Assembly (NCBI RefSeq): GCF_004011805.1
Contig: NZ_RCHJ01000013.1
Span: 1 to 64,000 of the forward strand
Source of the DNA: Piscinibacter defluvii
GTDB lineage: Bacteria > Pseudomonadota > Gammaproteobacteria > Burkholderiales > Burkholderiaceae_C
Direction of reading: 5' to 3'
Length of the DNA: 64,000 nucleotides
The notes under the pieces were generated by a model. It did no database searches and was not told the DNA's origin. It was given only the letters and a program-made list of their open reading frames with translations. Below are positions 38,784 through 51,796 of this stretch, in pieces. Made by a program: the position numbers and the translations under genes. The stretch's first letter is position 1. The number at the start of each line of letters is the position of its first letter.

Positions 38784-39731
38784 TCATGCTGCAAACAGCT
38801 CCTCGAAGCTGACGCTGGCGGTGCCGAACTTGCCGACCACGATGCCGCCGGCGCGGTTGGCGTGCTCCATCGCCTCGCGCAGGCCCAGGCCGCTGGCGAG
38901 CATCACGGCCATGGTGGCGATCACGGTGTCGCCGGCGCCGGTGACGTCGAACACCTCGCGCGCCTGGGCCGGGATGCGCACATGGCCCTGGGCGTCGAAG
39001 AGCGACATGCCTTCCTCGCTGCGCGTGAGCAGCAGGCCGCCGAGGCCGAGCCGCTCGCGCAGCGCGAAGGCACGCTCGTGCAGCTGCGCCTCGCTGCTCC
39101 AGGCGCCGATCACCTGTGCCAGCTCGGCGCGATTCGGCGTGATCACCGTGGCGCCGCGGTAGCGCTCGTAGTCGCTGCCCTTGGGGTCGACCAGCACGGC
39201 GCGGTTCGCCGAGCGTGCCAGCTCGATCATGCGCGGGATGTGGGTCAGGCCGCCCTTGCCGTAGTCGGAGAACAGCACCACGTCGGAGACCGCCAGCGTC
39301 TGCTCGTACTGCGCGAGCAGGTCCTCCAGCACCTCGTGGTCGGGCTCCTCCTCGAAGTCGACGCGCAGCAGCTGCTGCGAGCGGCCGATCACGCGCAGCT
39401 TGACGATGGTGGTCATGCGCGGGTCGCGCTTGAAGAGCGACTCGACCCCGCTTTTCGCCAGCAGCGCCTCGAGCCGGTGGCCGTGTTCGTCGTCGCCGAT
39501 GGCGGTCAGCAGCCGCGCGGTGGCGCCGAGCGCGCGGGCGTTCCAGGCGACGTTGGCGGCACCGCCCAGGCGCTCCTGCTCCTTGGCGCGGTTCACGCGC
39601 ACCACCGGCACCGGCGCCTCGGGCGAGATGCGGTCGACGGCGCCGAACCAGTAGCGGTCCAGCATCGCGTCGCCGACCACCAGCACGCGGGCGCGCGCGA
39701 TCTGCTCGCGCGTCGGTCGGGGGGTGTTCAT
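38784..39731 (-). CDS. hldA: D-glycero-beta-D-manno-heptose-7-phosphate kinase (RfaE1/HldA)
   Basis: This 315-residue PfkB-family kinase phosphorylates heptose-7-phosphate in LPS core synthesis. It has [13 protein letters not shown], the sugar-binding [15 protein letters not shown] and the catalytic [14 protein letters not shown]. The nucleotidyltransferase half found in bifunctional HldE is absent, so it is the separate-kinase type and hldC must be elsewhere. Its ATG overlaps the lapB stop by 1 bp (TGATG). Confidence 0.93.
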   Translation of the reverse strand: MNTPRPTREQIARARVLVVGDAMLDRYWFGAVDRISPEAPVPVVRVNRAKEQERLGGAANVAWNARALGATARLLTAIGDDEHGHRLEALLAKSGVESLFKRDPRMTTIVKLRVIGRSQQLLRVDFEEEPDHEVLEDLLAQYEQTLAVSDVVLFSDYGKGGLTHIPRMIELARSANRAVLVDPKGSDYERYRGATVITPNRAELAQVIGAWSSEAQLHERAFALRERLGLGGLLLTRSEEGMSLFDAQGHVRIPAQAREVFDVTGAGDTVIATMAVMLASGLGLREAMEHANRAGGIVVGKFGTASVSFEELFAA

Positions 39732-40879
39732 CACAGGTCCTCCAGCCGCTGCGGCGGGTAGGTGTCCCAGCCCAGGCAGGCGGGACATTGCCAGAAGTAG
39801 TTCTGCGCCTCGAAGGCGCAGGCGGCGCAGCGGTAGCGCTGCAGCGGCTTGGCCGAGCGGCCCACGGCCTCGCGCAGCGCGAGCGCCTCGGCCTCGTCGA
39901 AGGCCGTGCCGCCGACCTGCAGCAGGCCCTGTGCGGCCGCGAGCGAGGGGTGCTGCTGCAGGTGCGCGAGCAGCCGCCGGCGGTGTCGCTCAGGATCCTC
40001 GTCCAGCAGCGCGAGTGCGGCCAGCAGGTCGCTGCTCGGGCTGCGCCGGTACAGCGCTTCCAGCTGTTCGTAGGCCGGGCCGGGCTCGCCGAGCTGCCGG
40101 GCGCTGTCGGCATAGTCGCACGCGACCAGGTTGAACGCGGCCGGGTGCGCCGCCATCAGCGTGCCCCAGGCCTGCAGCACCTCGCGGTGCTCGCCGCGTG
40201 CGCGGGCGCGCTGGCCGGCCAGGATCAGCGGGCGCGGCGCCTGCGGCGCGGCCTCGCGGGCACGCTGCAGGGCCTCGGTCGCCTCGGCCTCCTGCTGGCG
40301 CGCCTGCGCCTCCTGGGCCAGCTCGCACCAGTAATGCGCGATGCGGGCCTTGAACGAGCCGCTGCCGGCCCGCTCGAGCCGCGCCGCCACCTCGGCGGCG
40401 GCGCGCCATTCGCGCGAACGCTCGTGCAGCGCCAGCAGCGCCAGGCGCGCCTCGGTGTCGAAGGGCGAGCCCTCGAGCGCCTCGAAGGCCTGCTCGGCGC
40501 GGTCGAACAGGCCGGCCTTCATGAAGTCCTGCGCCAGCGCGTGCTGGGCGCGTTCGCGGTCGGCGCTGGCCAGGTCGCCGCGCTGCAGCAGGTGCTCGTG
40601 CACGCGCACCGCCCGCTCGTACTCGCCGCGGCGGCGGAACAGGTTGCCGAGCGCGAAATGCAGCTCGGTGGTGTCGGGGTCGTGCTGGACGGCCTCGATG
40701 AAGGCGTCGATCGCCTTGTCGTGCTGCTCGTTGAGCAGCAGGTTCAGGCCCTTGTAGTAGGCCTTGGGCGACTCCTGCTGCTCGCGCTTCCACTGGCGCA
40801 GGTCCAGGCGCGAGGCGAGCCAGCCGAGCGCAAAGGCCACCGGCAGCCCGAGCAGCAGCCACTGCAGGTCAAATTCCAT
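39731..40879 (-). CDS. lapB: Lipopolysaccharide assembly protein LapB (YciM)
   Basis: This 382-residue protein has an N-terminal membrane anchor, TPR repeats (about 35-330; AIDAFIEAVQHDPDTTELHF) and a C-terminal rubredoxin-like zinc domain (YRCAACAFEAQNYFWQCPAC). It regulates LpxC turnover through FtsH and so balances LPS with phospholipid. It overlaps lapA by 11 bp. This gene is unrelated to the adhesin exporter also called LapB. Confidence 0.94.
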   Translation of the reverse strand: MEFDLQWLLLGLPVAFALGWLASRLDLRQWKREQQESPKAYYKGLNLLLNEQHDKAIDAFIEAVQHDPDTTELHFALGNLFRRRGEYERAVRVHEHLLQRGDLASADRERAQHALAQDFMKAGLFDRAEQAFEALEGSPFDTEARLALLALHERSREWRAAAEVAARLERAGSGSFKARIAHYWCELAQEAQARQQEAEATEALQRAREAAPQAPRPLILAGQRARARGEHREVLQAWGTLMAAHPAAFNLVACDYADSARQLGEPGPAYEQLEALYRRSPSSDLLAALALLDEDPERHRRRLLAHLQQHPSLAAAQGLLQVGGTAFDEAEALALREAVGRSAKPLQRYRCAACAFEAQNYFWQCPACLGWDTYPPQRLEDL

Positions 40880-41180
40880 CGCGCGGCGGGTGTTCCGGAG
40901 TGGGGGGCACCACGAGCTGCGAGGTGTCGGTGGCGGCGCCGGGATCGTCGTCGGTGGCCCGGCGGCGCGCCACGCGGCGGTGCCGCCACCAGCTCGGCAG
41001 CATCGCCAGCACGCCGGCCACGCAGCCGAGCGCGAAGGCGGCGAGCACGACGAACACCATCGAGGTGCGCCACTCGTAGCCGAAGAACCAGCGGATGGCC
41101 GCGTCGTGCTGGTTGTTCAGCGCGAACGCGAAGAGAACGAAGAAGAGGAAGGCCCGGGCGAGCCAGACGACGATGCGCAT
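40869..41180 (-). CDS. lapA: Lipopolysaccharide assembly protein LapA domain protein (YciS)
   Basis: This 103-residue protein has two membrane helices around LNNQHDAAIRWFFGYEWRTS, the LapA/DUF1049 pattern, and a polar tail. It partners LapB in LPS assembly. It lies between ihfB and lapB as in related genomes and is not the giant adhesin LapA. Confidence 0.9.
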   Translation of the reverse strand: MRIVVWLARAFLFFVLFAFALNNQHDAAIRWFFGYEWRTSMVFVVLAAFALGCVAGVLAMLPSWWRHRRVARRRATDDDPGAATDTSQLVVPPTPEHPPRDGI

Positions 41181-41220
41181 CGGTGGGTCGCGCCGATTCT
41201 AGCGACGCGACCCCCGGGAA

Positions 41221-41544
41221 TCAGCCCGTCTTGTCGACGGGGCCCGGCTCGTCGCGCACCGGCACGTGGGCGTCGACCGCCTCGCGCAGGGCCTTGCCGG
41301 GCTTGAAATGGGGCACCAGCTTCTCGGGGATGATCACCTGCTCGCCGCTGCGCGGGTTGCGGCCCACGCGCGGCGGGCGGCGGTTGATCGAGAAGCTGCC
41401 GAAGCCGCGGATCTCGATGCGGTGCCCGCGCGCGAGCGCGTCGGACATCGCATCGAGGATCGTCTTGACCGCGAACTCGGTGTCGCGGTGGGTCAGCTGG
41501 CCGAAGCGCTCGGCCAGCCTGGTCACCAGGTCGGAACGGGTCAT
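41221..41544 (-). CDS. ihfB: Integration host factor subunit beta
   Basis: This 107-residue protein has the HU/IHF fold with [21 protein letters not shown] and the DNA-arm motif [15 protein letters not shown]. It bends DNA with IhfA in recombination and transcription. It follows rpsA by 24 bp, the usual order. The tail is about 10 residues longer than in E. coli. Confidence 0.95.
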   Translation of the reverse strand: MTRSDLVTRLAERFGQLTHRDTEFAVKTILDAMSDALARGHRIEIRGFGSFSINRRPPRVGRNPRSGEQVIIPEKLVPHFKPGKALREAVDAHVPVRDEPGPVDKTG

Positions 41545-41568
41545 GACGGGCGTTCGGCGGTGAGGACC

Positions 41569-43284
41569 TTACTCGCTCTTGTTGTCGAGCTTGGCGCGCA
41601 GCAGCGCACCGAGGCTCGTCGTGCCGGCGCTCTCGCGCTCGTTGGTCTGCGCCAGGCGCTGCATCGCTTCCTGCTGGTCGGCGCTGTCCTTGGCCTTGAT
41701 CGACAACTGGATCGAGCGCGTCTTGCGGTCGATGTTGATGATCAGGGCGGTGACCTCGTCGCCTTCCTTCAGCACGTTGCGCGCGTCTTCCACGCGGTCG
41801 CGGCTGATCTCGGACGCGCGCAGGTAACCCGTCACGTCGGCGTTGAGCTGGATCTCGGCGCCGCGTGCATCCACGCTCTTGACCTTGCCCGTCACCGTCG
41901 CGCCGCGGTCGTTGACCGAGGTGTAGCTGGTGAACGGGTCGGAATCGAGCTGCTTGATGCCCAGCGAGATGCGCTCGCGGTCCACGTCGACGGCCAGCAC
42001 CACGGCCTCGACCTCCTGGCCCTTCTTGTAGTTGCGCACCGCGCTCTCGCCCGGCTCGTTCCAGGACAGGTCGGACAGGTGCACCAGGCCGTCGATGCCG
42101 GCGGCCAGGCCGACGAACACGCCGAAGTCGGTGATCGACTTGACCGGGCCCTTGACCTTGTCGCCGCGCTGCACGGTGGCGGCGAACTCCTCCCAGGGGT
42201 TCGCCTTGCACTGCTTCATGCCCAGGCTGATGCGGCGCTTGTCCTCGTCGATCTCGAGCACCATGACCTCGACTTCCTCGCCGAGGGAGACCACCTTGTT
42301 CGGGGCGACGTTCTTGTTGGTCCAGTCCATCTCGGAGACGTGCACCAGGCCTTCGATGCCCGGCTCGATCTCGACGAAGGCGCCGTAGTCGGCGATGTTG
42401 GTGACCTTGCCGAACAGGCGCGTGCCCTGCGGGTAGCGGCGCGAGACGCCGTGCCACGGGTCGTCGCCGAGCTGCTTGAGGCCGAGCGACACGCGGTTCT
42501 TCTCGGCGTCGAACTTCAGCACCTTGGCGTCGAGCTCCTGGCCGACCTGCACCACCTCGCTCGGGTGGCGCACGCGGCGCCAGGCCATGTCGGTGATGTG
42601 CAGCAGGCCGTCGATGCCGCCGAGGTCGACGAAGGCGCCGTACTCGGTGATGTTCTTGACCACGCCGTGCACGATCGCGCCTTCATGCAGCGTCTCGAGC
42701 AGCTTGGCGCGCTCCTCGCCCATCGAGGCCTCGACCACCGCGCGGCGCGACAGCACCACGTTGTTGCGCTTGCGGTCGAGCTTGATGACCTTGAACTCCA
42801 TGGTCTTGCCCTCGAACGGCGTCATGTCCTTGACGGGACGCGTGTCGAGCAGCGAGCCGGGGAGGAAGGCGCGGATGCCGTTGACCAGCACCGTCAGGCC
42901 GCCCTTGACCTTGCCGTTCACCGTGCCGGTGACGAAGTCGCCGGATTCGAGCGCCTTCTCGAGCGCCAGCCAGGAAGCCAGGCGCTTGGCCTTGTCGCGC
43001 GACAGGATGGTGTCGCCGTAGCCGTTCTCGAGCGCGTCGATGGCCACCGAGACGAAATCGCCGACCTGGACTTCCAGGCCGCCGGTGTCGTTCTTGAATT
43101 CGTCGATGGGGATGTAGGCTTCCGACTTCAGGCCGGCATTGACCACCACGAAGTTGTAGTCGACACGGACGACCTCGGCCGTGATGACCTCGCCGCTGCG
43201 CATCTCCGAGCGCTTCAGCGATTCTTCGAACAGGGCGGCAAACGATTCGCCGCCCGAGCTGGTGGCTTGTTGAACTTGGGACAT
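41569..43284 (-). CDS. rpsA: 30S ribosomal protein S1
   Basis: This 571-residue protein has six S1 RNA-binding domains (for example [21 protein letters not shown] and [20 protein letters not shown]), the full proteobacterial length. It binds mRNA leaders on the 30S subunit. A folded leader precedes it and may allow self-repression by S1. It lies downstream of aroA-cmk. Confidence 0.97.
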   Translation of the reverse strand: MSQVQQATSSGGESFAALFEESLKRSEMRSGEVITAEVVRVDYNFVVVNAGLKSEAYIPIDEFKNDTGGLEVQVGDFVSVAIDALENGYGDTILSRDKAKRLASWLALEKALESGDFVTGTVNGKVKGGLTVLVNGIRAFLPGSLLDTRPVKDMTPFEGKTMEFKVIKLDRKRNNVVLSRRAVVEASMGEERAKLLETLHEGAIVHGVVKNITEYGAFVDLGGIDGLLHITDMAWRRVRHPSEVVQVGQELDAKVLKFDAEKNRVSLGLKQLGDDPWHGVSRRYPQGTRLFGKVTNIADYGAFVEIEPGIEGLVHVSEMDWTNKNVAPNKVVSLGEEVEVMVLEIDEDKRRISLGMKQCKANPWEEFAATVQRGDKVKGPVKSITDFGVFVGLAAGIDGLVHLSDLSWNEPGESAVRNYKKGQEVEAVVLAVDVDRERISLGIKQLDSDPFTSYTSVNDRGATVTGKVKSVDARGAEIQLNADVTGYLRASEISRDRVEDARNVLKEGDEVTALIINIDRKTRSIQLSIKAKDSADQQEAMQRLAQTNERESAGTTSLGALLRAKLDNKSE

Positions 43285-43329
43285 GGGGACTTTCGGGTGC
43301 GGCTCGCGCCGCGGGTTGCGGTTGATGAT

Positions 43330-43373
43330 CCGTCGCCCCGGCGCGCCTTGCGGCGCTGGAGGGGAGGCGACGG
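43330..43373 (-). promoter_or_regulatory. Structured rpsA leader hairpin
   Basis: On the rpsA strand an outer stem CCGTCGCC / GGCGACGG, extended by G-C pairs past a one-base bulge, encloses an inner stem GCGCC / GGCGC capped by a GCAA tetraloop. It lies about 46 bp before the ATG. No T-run follows, so it is not an ordinary terminator. Confidence 0.5.
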
Positions 43374-43380
43374 GCCTTCT

Positions 43381-45381
43381 TCAGCGGCCCCTTGCCGAAG
43401 CGAAGGGCCGGCGCTGCTCCCAGGCTTCCAGCACCAGGGCCATCGAGGCCTCGACGCTCAGGGCCGAGTTGTCCAGCAGCAGCGCCTCCGGGGCCGGTTT
43501 CAAGGGCGCGACGCTGCGGTTCGAGTCTCTTGCATCGCGCGCCTCGAGGTCGGCTCGGAGGTCGTCGATGCTAGCCGGAATTCCCTTTGAAATCAACTGC
43601 TTGTAGCGGCGCTGCGCGCGCGTGGCGGCGCTCGCCGTGAGGAACACCTTGAAGTCGGCGGCGGGGAAGATCACGGTGCCCATGTCGCGCCCGTCGGCCA
43701 CCAGGCCAGGCACGCGGCGGAAGCCCAGTTGCAGCTGGCGCAGCGCCTCGCGCACCGCCGGCCAGGCGGCCACGCGCGAGGCCATCAGGCCGACCTGCTC
43801 GTCGCGCAGCGCCTCGGCCACGTTCTCGGCGCCCAGGTGGGCCTCGCCGCCCACGAAATGCAGGTCCAGCCCGGCCGCCACGCGGGCCAGCGCGGCTTCG
43901 TCGTCGCCGGGCACGCCCTGGCGCATCGCGGTCAGCGCGGTGGCGCGGTAGACCGCGCCGGAATCCAGGAAGTGGTAGCCGAGCGCCTTGGCCACGGCGC
44001 TGGCCAGCGTGCCCTTGCCGGAGGCGGTGGGACCGTCGACCGTGATCACCGGGATGTCGTCCATCCGCGTGCGCACCAGCCCGAACAGCGCCTCGAAGTA
44101 CTCCGGGAAGGTCTTGCCGACGCACTTCGGGTCGAGGATGCGCACCGGCGCGCCGGCGAAGGCGGCCAGCGAGAAGCACATCGCGATGCGGTGGTCGTCG
44201 TAGGTGCGGATCGCCGCGGGCAGGGTGCGCTCGGGCGGTGTCACGGCGATGACGTCGGGGCCTTCCTCGACCGTCGCCCCGAGTTTGCGCAGCTCGGCCG
44301 CCATCGCGGCGATGCGGTCGGTCTCCTTGACGCGCCAGCTGGCGATGTTGGTCAACCGCGTGGTGCCCTTGGCAAAGAGCGCCATGACCGCCAGCGTCAT
44401 CGCGGCGTCCGGGATGTGGTTGCAGTCCAGCGTGATCGCCTGCAGCGGGAAGCGGCCGCGCTTGACCTCCAGCCAGCCGGGGCCGCTCGTCACGTCCGCG
44501 CCCATGGCCTGCGCGGCCTCGACGAAGCGGATGTCGCCCTGGATCGAATCGCTGCCCACGCCCTCGATGCGCACCGGGGCGTCGGGCGCCGCGATCGCGC
44601 CTAGTGCGATGAAGTACGAGGCGGACGAGGCGTCCCCCTCGACGTGGATGCTGCCGGGAGAACGGTAGGCGCTGCCCCGCGGGATCGTGAAGCGCTGCCA
44701 GCCCTCGCGCCGCACTGCGATGCCGAAGCGGGCCAGCAGGTTCAGCGTGATCTCGACGTAGGGCTTGGAGATCAGCTCGCCGTCGACCTCGATGACGATG
44801 TCGTTGCCTTGCGCGACCAGCGGCAGCGCGAGCAGCAGCGCGGTCAGGAACTGGCTCGAGACGTCGCCCCGCACCCGGATCGGCGCGTCGGTGCGCAGCG
44901 CGCCGGCCGACAGGCGCAGCGGCGGGTAACCGTCCTGGCCCAGGTAGTCCACCGTGCAGCCGAGCTGGCGCAGCGCATCGACCAGGTCGCCGATCGGGCG
45001 CTCGTGCATGCGCGGCACGCCGGAAAGCTCGAAGCGGCCGCCCTGGGTGGCCGCGAGCACGGCCAGCGCGGCGGTCAGCGGCCGCATCGCGGTGCCGGCG
45101 TTGCCGAGGAAGAGCTTTGCCTCGTTCGTCTTCAGCCGCGCGCCGAGCCCGGTGACACGCAGCGCCTCGCCCTCGCGCTCGAGGCCGCAGCCCAGCGTGC
45201 GCAGCGCCTCGAGCATCACGCGCGTGTCGTCGGAGTCGAGCAGGTCGTGCACGAGCGTCGTGCCCTCGCACAGGCCGGCGAGCAGCAGCACGCGGTTGGA
45301 GATGCTCTTGGAGCCCGGCAGGCGCACCAGCCCGGCGGCGGTCTGCAGGGGAGGGAGGTCGAGGAACTCGGTGGCGTACAT
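43381..45381 (-). CDS. aroA-cmk: Fused 3-phosphoshikimate 1-carboxyvinyltransferase / cytidylate kinase
   Basis: One continuous 666-residue frame holds two enzymes. Residues 1-438 are EPSP synthase, with [28 protein letters not shown] and DDHRIAMCF. It makes 5-enolpyruvylshikimate-3-phosphate in aromatic biosynthesis. From M440 comes a complete CMP kinase, with P-loop GPTASGKG (450-457), DSGAVYR and [13 protein letters not shown]. The join falls exactly where the aroA stop and cmk start lie in neighbours' genomes. It sits between tyrA and rpsA. Confidence 0.94.
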   Translation of the reverse strand: MYATEFLDLPPLQTAAGLVRLPGSKSISNRVLLLAGLCEGTTLVHDLLDSDDTRVMLEALRTLGCGLEREGEALRVTGLGARLKTNEAKLFLGNAGTAMRPLTAALAVLAATQGGRFELSGVPRMHERPIGDLVDALRQLGCTVDYLGQDGYPPLRLSAGALRTDAPIRVRGDVSSQFLTALLLALPLVAQGNDIVIEVDGELISKPYVEITLNLLARFGIAVRREGWQRFTIPRGSAYRSPGSIHVEGDASSASYFIALGAIAAPDAPVRIEGVGSDSIQGDIRFVEAAQAMGADVTSGPGWLEVKRGRFPLQAITLDCNHIPDAAMTLAVMALFAKGTTRLTNIASWRVKETDRIAAMAAELRKLGATVEEGPDVIAVTPPERTLPAAIRTYDDHRIAMCFSLAAFAGAPVRILDPKCVGKTFPEYFEALFGLVRTRMDDIPVITVDGPTASGKGTLASAVAKALGYHFLDSGAVYRATALTAMRQGVPGDDEAALARVAAGLDLHFVGGEAHLGAENVAEALRDEQVGLMASRVAAWPAVREALRQLQLGFRRVPGLVADGRDMGTVIFPAADFKVFLTASAATRAQRRYKQLISKGIPASIDDLRADLEARDARDSNRSVAPLKPAPEALLLDNSALSVEASMALVLEAWEQRRPFASARGR

Positions 45382-45391
45382 GGGCCGAGCG

Positions 45392-46276
45392 TCAGCGGTT
45401 GCTGCCCGGCTTGCCGCTGCCCATCTGCCAGCCGGCACGCGCCTCGGAGGCCTTGCGGATCAGGTCCTCCAGCGCCTCGGCGTTGCCGGTCTTGATGACG
45501 TGTTCCATCGCGTCCAGCGTGTGCCGGAAACGCTGCGACTGCTTGAGGATCTCTTCGCGGTTGGACATCAGGATGTCGCGCCAGACCGTCGGGTCGCTGG
45601 CGGCGATGCGGGTGAAGTCGCGGAAACCCGGACCGGCAAGAGACAGGAAGTCGCGCCCGGCGGGCTGGCGCGCCACCGAGTTGAAGTAGGCGAAGGCCAG
45701 CATGTGCGGCAGGTGGCTGACGGCAGCGAACGCGGCGTCGTGGTTCTCGGGCGTCATGCGCAGCACCTGCGCGCCGATCGCGGCCCAGCAGTCGGTGGCC
45801 TTCTGCACCAGCTCGGGCGTGGTCTGCGGCAGCGGCGTGAGGATCACCTGCCGCCCGCTGTAGAGCGCGGCGTCGGCGTGGGTGATGCCGGCCACCTCCT
45901 TGCCGGCGATCGGGTGCGCCGGCACGAACGAGGGCACGCGTTCCTTGAGCACGCGGCGCGCCGCATCGACCACGTCGCGCTTGGTCGAGCCGACGTCCAT
46001 GAACAGCACGCCCGGCTCCACCAGGTGGCGGATCGCCTTGAAGGTGGATTCGGTGGCCGACACCGGCACCGCGATCAGCACCACGTCGGAGCCGGAGACG
46101 GCCAGCAGCGCCGACTCGGCCGCCTGGTCGATCACGCCGAGCTGACGCGCGCGCTCGGTGGTGGAAGGCGACTTGCTGTAGCCGATCACGCGCTTGACCA
46201 GACCGGCGCGCTTGAGCGCCAGCGCGAACGAGCCGCCCATCAAGCCGCAACCGATGACACCGAGCTGGTTGAACAT
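45392..46276 (-). CDS. tyrA: Prephenate dehydrogenase
   Basis: This 294-residue enzyme oxidatively decarboxylates prephenate toward tyrosine. It has the NAD loop [26 protein letters not shown] and the substrate motif [11 protein letters not shown], with [11 protein letters not shown] downstream. The start [11 protein letters not shown] is the family start. It lies 10 bp before aroA-cmk and 17 bp after pheA. Confidence 0.93.
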   Translation of the reverse strand: MFNQLGVIGCGLMGGSFALALKRAGLVKRVIGYSKSPSTTERARQLGVIDQAAESALLAVSGSDVVLIAVPVSATESTFKAIRHLVEPGVLFMDVGSTKRDVVDAARRVLKERVPSFVPAHPIAGKEVAGITHADAALYSGRQVILTPLPQTTPELVQKATDCWAAIGAQVLRMTPENHDAAFAAVSHLPHMLAFAYFNSVARQPAGRDFLSLAGPGFRDFTRIAASDPTVWRDILMSNREEILKQSQRFRHTLDAMEHVIKTGNAEALEDLIRKASEARAGWQMGSGKPGSNR

Positions 46277-46293
46277 CTGCGAGTCGGTCCTGG

Positions 46294-47400
46294 TCAGTGC
46301 ACGTCGATCGGGTAGGTGCCCAGCACCTTGAAGAACGCGCACACGCTGCGCAGTTCCTTGAGTGCCTGCGCCACCTGCGGCTGGTCCGGGTGGCCCTGCA
46401 GGTCGATGTAGAAGTAGTACTCCCACTGGCCCGAGCGCGCCGGGCGCGACTCGAAGCGGCTCATCGACACGCCGTGCTGCTTGAGCGGCACCAGCATGTC
46501 GTGCACCGCGCCGGGCCGGTTCGGCACCGAGACCACCAGGCTGGTGCAGTCGTGGCCCGAGGCGGCCGGGCGCGGCTGGCGGTCCGGGTGGGCCAGGATG
46601 GCGAAACGGGTGCGGTTGTGCGCCTCGTCCTGGATCGCCGGGGCCACGACGTGCAGGCCGAACTCGCTGCCGGCGCGCTCGCTGGCGATCGCCGCCAGGC
46701 CGGCATCGGCGGCCGCCAGGCGCGCGCCCTCGGCGTTGCTGGACACCGGACGGCGCTCCACCTGCGGCAGGTGGTTGGACAGCCAGCCGTGGCATTGCGC
46801 CAGCGCCTGCGGATGCGCGCAGACGGCGCGGATGCCTTCGAGCGCGTTCTCGCGGCGCAGCAGGTTGTGCTTCACGACCAGGCTGGTCTCGCCGATGATG
46901 AACAGCGGCGTGGTCAGGAACAGGTCGAGCGAGCGTGTCACCACGCCCTCGGTGGAGTTCTCCACCGGCACGACGCCGAAGTCGGCGGCGCCGGCCACCG
47001 TCTGGTGCAGCACCTCGTCGAAGTTGGCGCAGGGCACGCGCACGATCGACGAGCCGAAGAAGCCGAGCGCGGCCTCCTCGCTGAAGGTGCCGGCCGGGCC
47101 GAGGTAGGCCACGCGCGTGGGTGTCTCCAGCGCGCGGCAGGCCGACATGATCTCGCGCCAGATCGGCGCCACGCTCTCGGACTTCAGCGGGCCCGGGTTG
47201 GCGCTCTTCAGGCCGTCAATCACCTGTGCCTCGCGCTCGGGGCGGAACACCACCGAGCCTTCCTTCTTCTTCAGCTCGCCGACCTGCTGGGCCAGCTGCG
47301 CGCGCCGGTTCAGCAGCGCGAGCAGTTCGCGGTCGAGCCCGTCGATCTGCGTGCGCAGCGAGAGCAGCTCGGGCAGGGGCGAAGCGGGAGAGTCAGCCAT
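46294..47400 (-). CDS. pheA: Bifunctional chorismate mutase / prephenate dehydratase
   Basis: This 368-residue protein has an AroQ chorismate mutase domain (about 1-90, LRTQIDGLDRELLALLNRRA), a dehydratase domain (about 95-275, with TRFAILAHP as the TRF motif) and an ACT domain (about 285-360, NRPGAVHDMLVPLKQHGVSM and ESRP) for phenylalanine feedback. A GACAAT box lies just upstream on this strand, suggesting its own promoter and a short leader. Confidence 0.94.
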   Translation of the reverse strand: MADSPASPLPELLSLRTQIDGLDRELLALLNRRAQLAQQVGELKKKEGSVVFRPEREAQVIDGLKSANPGPLKSESVAPIWREIMSACRALETPTRVAYLGPAGTFSEEAALGFFGSSIVRVPCANFDEVLHQTVAGAADFGVVPVENSTEGVVTRSLDLFLTTPLFIIGETSLVVKHNLLRRENALEGIRAVCAHPQALAQCHGWLSNHLPQVERRPVSSNAEGARLAAADAGLAAIASERAGSEFGLHVVAPAIQDEAHNRTRFAILAHPDRQPRPAASGHDCTSLVVSVPNRPGAVHDMLVPLKQHGVSMSRFESRPARSGQWEYYFYIDLQGHPDQPQVAQALKELRSVCAFFKVLGTYPIDVH

Positions 47401-47428
47401 GGGCCCGAAATTGTCGCATCACTTGCGG

Positions 47429-47460
47429 CCCGGCCCGGCAGCGCAGGCCGCCGGGCCGGG
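47429..47460 (-). terminator. GC-rich hairpin between gyrA and pheA
   Basis: A perfect 11-bp stem CCCGGCCCGGC / GCCGGGCCGGG encloses about ten bases and lies 15 bp after the gyrA stop. No T-run follows, so it may slow or stabilise rather than end transcription. Confidence 0.45.
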
Positions 47461-47474
47461 CCGGGCACGTGGCC

Positions 47475-50078
<2,604 letters not shown>

Positions 50079-50150
50079 GCGGCGCTCGAGACAGGGCTCG
50101 TGGAGGAGGTGGCGTCGCGGGGCTGGAGCCGGCGCCACGCAAAACGATTG

Positions 50151-50156
50151 ATTCTA
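50151..50156 (-). promoter_or_regulatory. Candidate -10 box for gyrA
   Basis: TAGAAT on the minus strand lies about 72 bp upstream of the gyrA start. A second box, CACAAT at 50245-50250 on the plus strand, could serve ompA with a leader of about 80 bases. The rest of the 259-bp gap shows no gene. Confidence 0.45.
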
Positions 50157-50337
50157 ATTGCGCCACCTTGTGGCACCAGCGCAACATCGTCACCGACGTA
50201 CCGCAGGCCCGAGGCCAAAATCAAGTCACGGAAAGGCCCTATGGCACAATCCGCCGTCGGTGGTCGGCACCCGCGGACGAGGGCTTGTCCCAGTCGTTCA
50301 CGAAGACCAACTGCTCAATTCCCTCGAGAGGAGAATC

Positions 50338-51009
50338 ATGAAGAAACTGAACAAGGTGGCGTCGCTCTTCGCAACCGCCGCGCTTGCCGCCTCCGCGTCG
50401 GGTGTGTCCGCCCAGACGATCGACAACTGGGTCAACAGCACCGGCATCACCTGGAAGAACGGCACCAACGAGCTGTGCTGGCGTGATGCCAACTGGACGC
50501 CCGCCACCGCCAAGGAAGACTGCGACGGCGCGCTGAAGAAGGCCGCTCCGGCCCCGGCGCCCGCCCCGGCCCCCGCGCCCGCTCCGGCCCCCGCGCCCGC
50601 CCCGGCCGCGCCGCCGCCCCCGCCGCCCCCGCCGCCGGCCGCCCCGGTGAGCGAGAAGGTCACGTTCGCGGCCGACGCGTTCTTCGACACCGACAAGGCC
50701 GTGCTGAAGCCCGAGGGCAAGGCCAAGCTGGACGACCTGACCAGCAAGATCTCCGGCATCAACCTCGAAGTCATCATCGCCGTCGGCCACACCGACAGCG
50801 ACGGCTCGGATGCGTACAACCAGAAGCTGTCGGTGCGCCGCGCCGAAGCCGTCAAGGAGTACCTGACGAGCAAGGGCGTCGAGAAGAACCGCGTCTACAC
50901 CGAAGGCAAGGGCGAGAAGCAGCCCGTGGCCGACAACAAGACCAAGGAAGGCAAGGCGAAGAACCGCCGCGTCGAGATCGAGGTCGTCGGCACCCGCACC
51001 AAGAAGTGA
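50338..51009 (+). CDS. ompA: OmpA-family outer membrane protein
   Basis: This 223-residue protein has a signal peptide ending near SGVSA, a short region with a Cys pair (NELCWRDANW, EDCDGAL) and a Pro/Ala linker of alternating AP then a run of P (about 67-100). It ends in an OmpA peptidoglycan-binding domain (HTDSDGSDAYNQKLSVRRAE, NRRVEIEV). It has no eight-stranded barrel domain, so it is a small periplasm-facing OmpA/Pal-type protein. GAGGAGA precedes the ATG. Confidence 0.92.
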   Translation: MKKLNKVASLFATAALAASASGVSAQTIDNWVNSTGITWKNGTNELCWRDANWTPATAKEDCDGALKKAAPAPAPAPAPAPAPAPAPAPAAPPPPPPPPPAAPVSEKVTFAADAFFDTDKAVLKPEGKAKLDDLTSKISGINLEVIIAVGHTDSDGSDAYNQKLSVRRAEAVKEYLTSKGVEKNRVYTEGKGEKQPVADNKTKEGKAKNRRVEIEVVGTRTKK

Positions 51010-51032
51010 CCTGACGGTCCTTCGGACGCAGA

Positions 51033-51062
51033 CAAACCCCGCCCCGGCGGGGTTTGTTGTTT
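51033..51062 (+). terminator. Rho-independent terminator after ompA
   Basis: A 10-bp stem CAAACCCCGC / GCGGGGTTTG with a four-base loop is followed by TTGTTT. It lies 24 bp after the ompA stop. Confidence 0.88.
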
Positions 51063-51085
51063 CTGGCCTTCGCTAACATCCGCGC

Positions 51086-51796
51086 ATGACCACGAGCGCC
51101 AACGTCGACCCGCAGGAACTCGCCAAGTTCAGCGAACTGGCTCACCGCTGGTGGGACCCGGAGAGCGAGTTCCGCCCCCTGCACCAGATCAATCCGCTGC
51201 GGCTGGACTGGATCGCCTCGCTGATGCCGCTGGCGGGCAAGCGCGTTGTCGACGTGGGCTGCGGCGGCGGCATCCTGGCCGACGCGATGGCACGCCGCGG
51301 CGCCGACGTGCTGGGCATCGACCTCGCCACCAAGCCGCTGCGGGTGGCGCAGCTGCACGCGCTCGAGGCCGGTACCACCTCGGTGGCCTACCGCGAGATC
51401 GCGGCCGAGGCGCTGGCGGCGGAGCAACCCGGCAGCTTCGACGCCGTCACCTGCATGGAGATGCTCGAGCACGTGCCCGACCCGGCCTCCACGGTGCAGG
51501 CCTGCGCGGCGCTCGCCAAGCCCGGCGGCTGGGTGTTCTTCTCGACGCTGAACCGCAACCCGAAGTCCTTCCTGTTCGCGATCGTCGGCGCAGAGTACGT
51601 GCTGCGCCTGCTGCCGCGCGGCACGCACGAGTACGCCCGCTTCATCCGGCCGAGCGAACTGGCACGCTGGTGCCGCGACGCCGGGCTGGACGCCGCAGCC
51701 ACGCGCGGCCTGGGCTACAACCCGCTGACCCGGCGCTACGCCCTGAACGCCGACACCAGCGTCAACTACCTCGTGGCCTGCCGCAAGAGCGCATGA
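51086..51796 (+). CDS. ubiG: Ubiquinone biosynthesis O-methyltransferase
   Basis: This 236-residue SAM-dependent enzyme performs both O-methylations in ubiquinone synthesis. It has the SAM loop [16 protein letters not shown], the UbiG N-terminal [11 protein letters not shown] and [18 protein letters not shown] box ends 7 bp before the ATG, hinting at a leaderless transcript. Its stop overlaps the gph start by 4 bp. Confidence 0.94.
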   Translation: MTTSANVDPQELAKFSELAHRWWDPESEFRPLHQINPLRLDWIASLMPLAGKRVVDVGCGGGILADAMARRGADVLGIDLATKPLRVAQLHALEAGTTSVAYREIAAEALAAEQPGSFDAVTCMEMLEHVPDPASTVQACAALAKPGGWVFFSTLNRNPKSFLFAIVGAEYVLRLLPRGTHEYARFIRPSELARWCRDAGLDAAATRGLGYNPLTRRYALNADTSVNYLVACRKSA

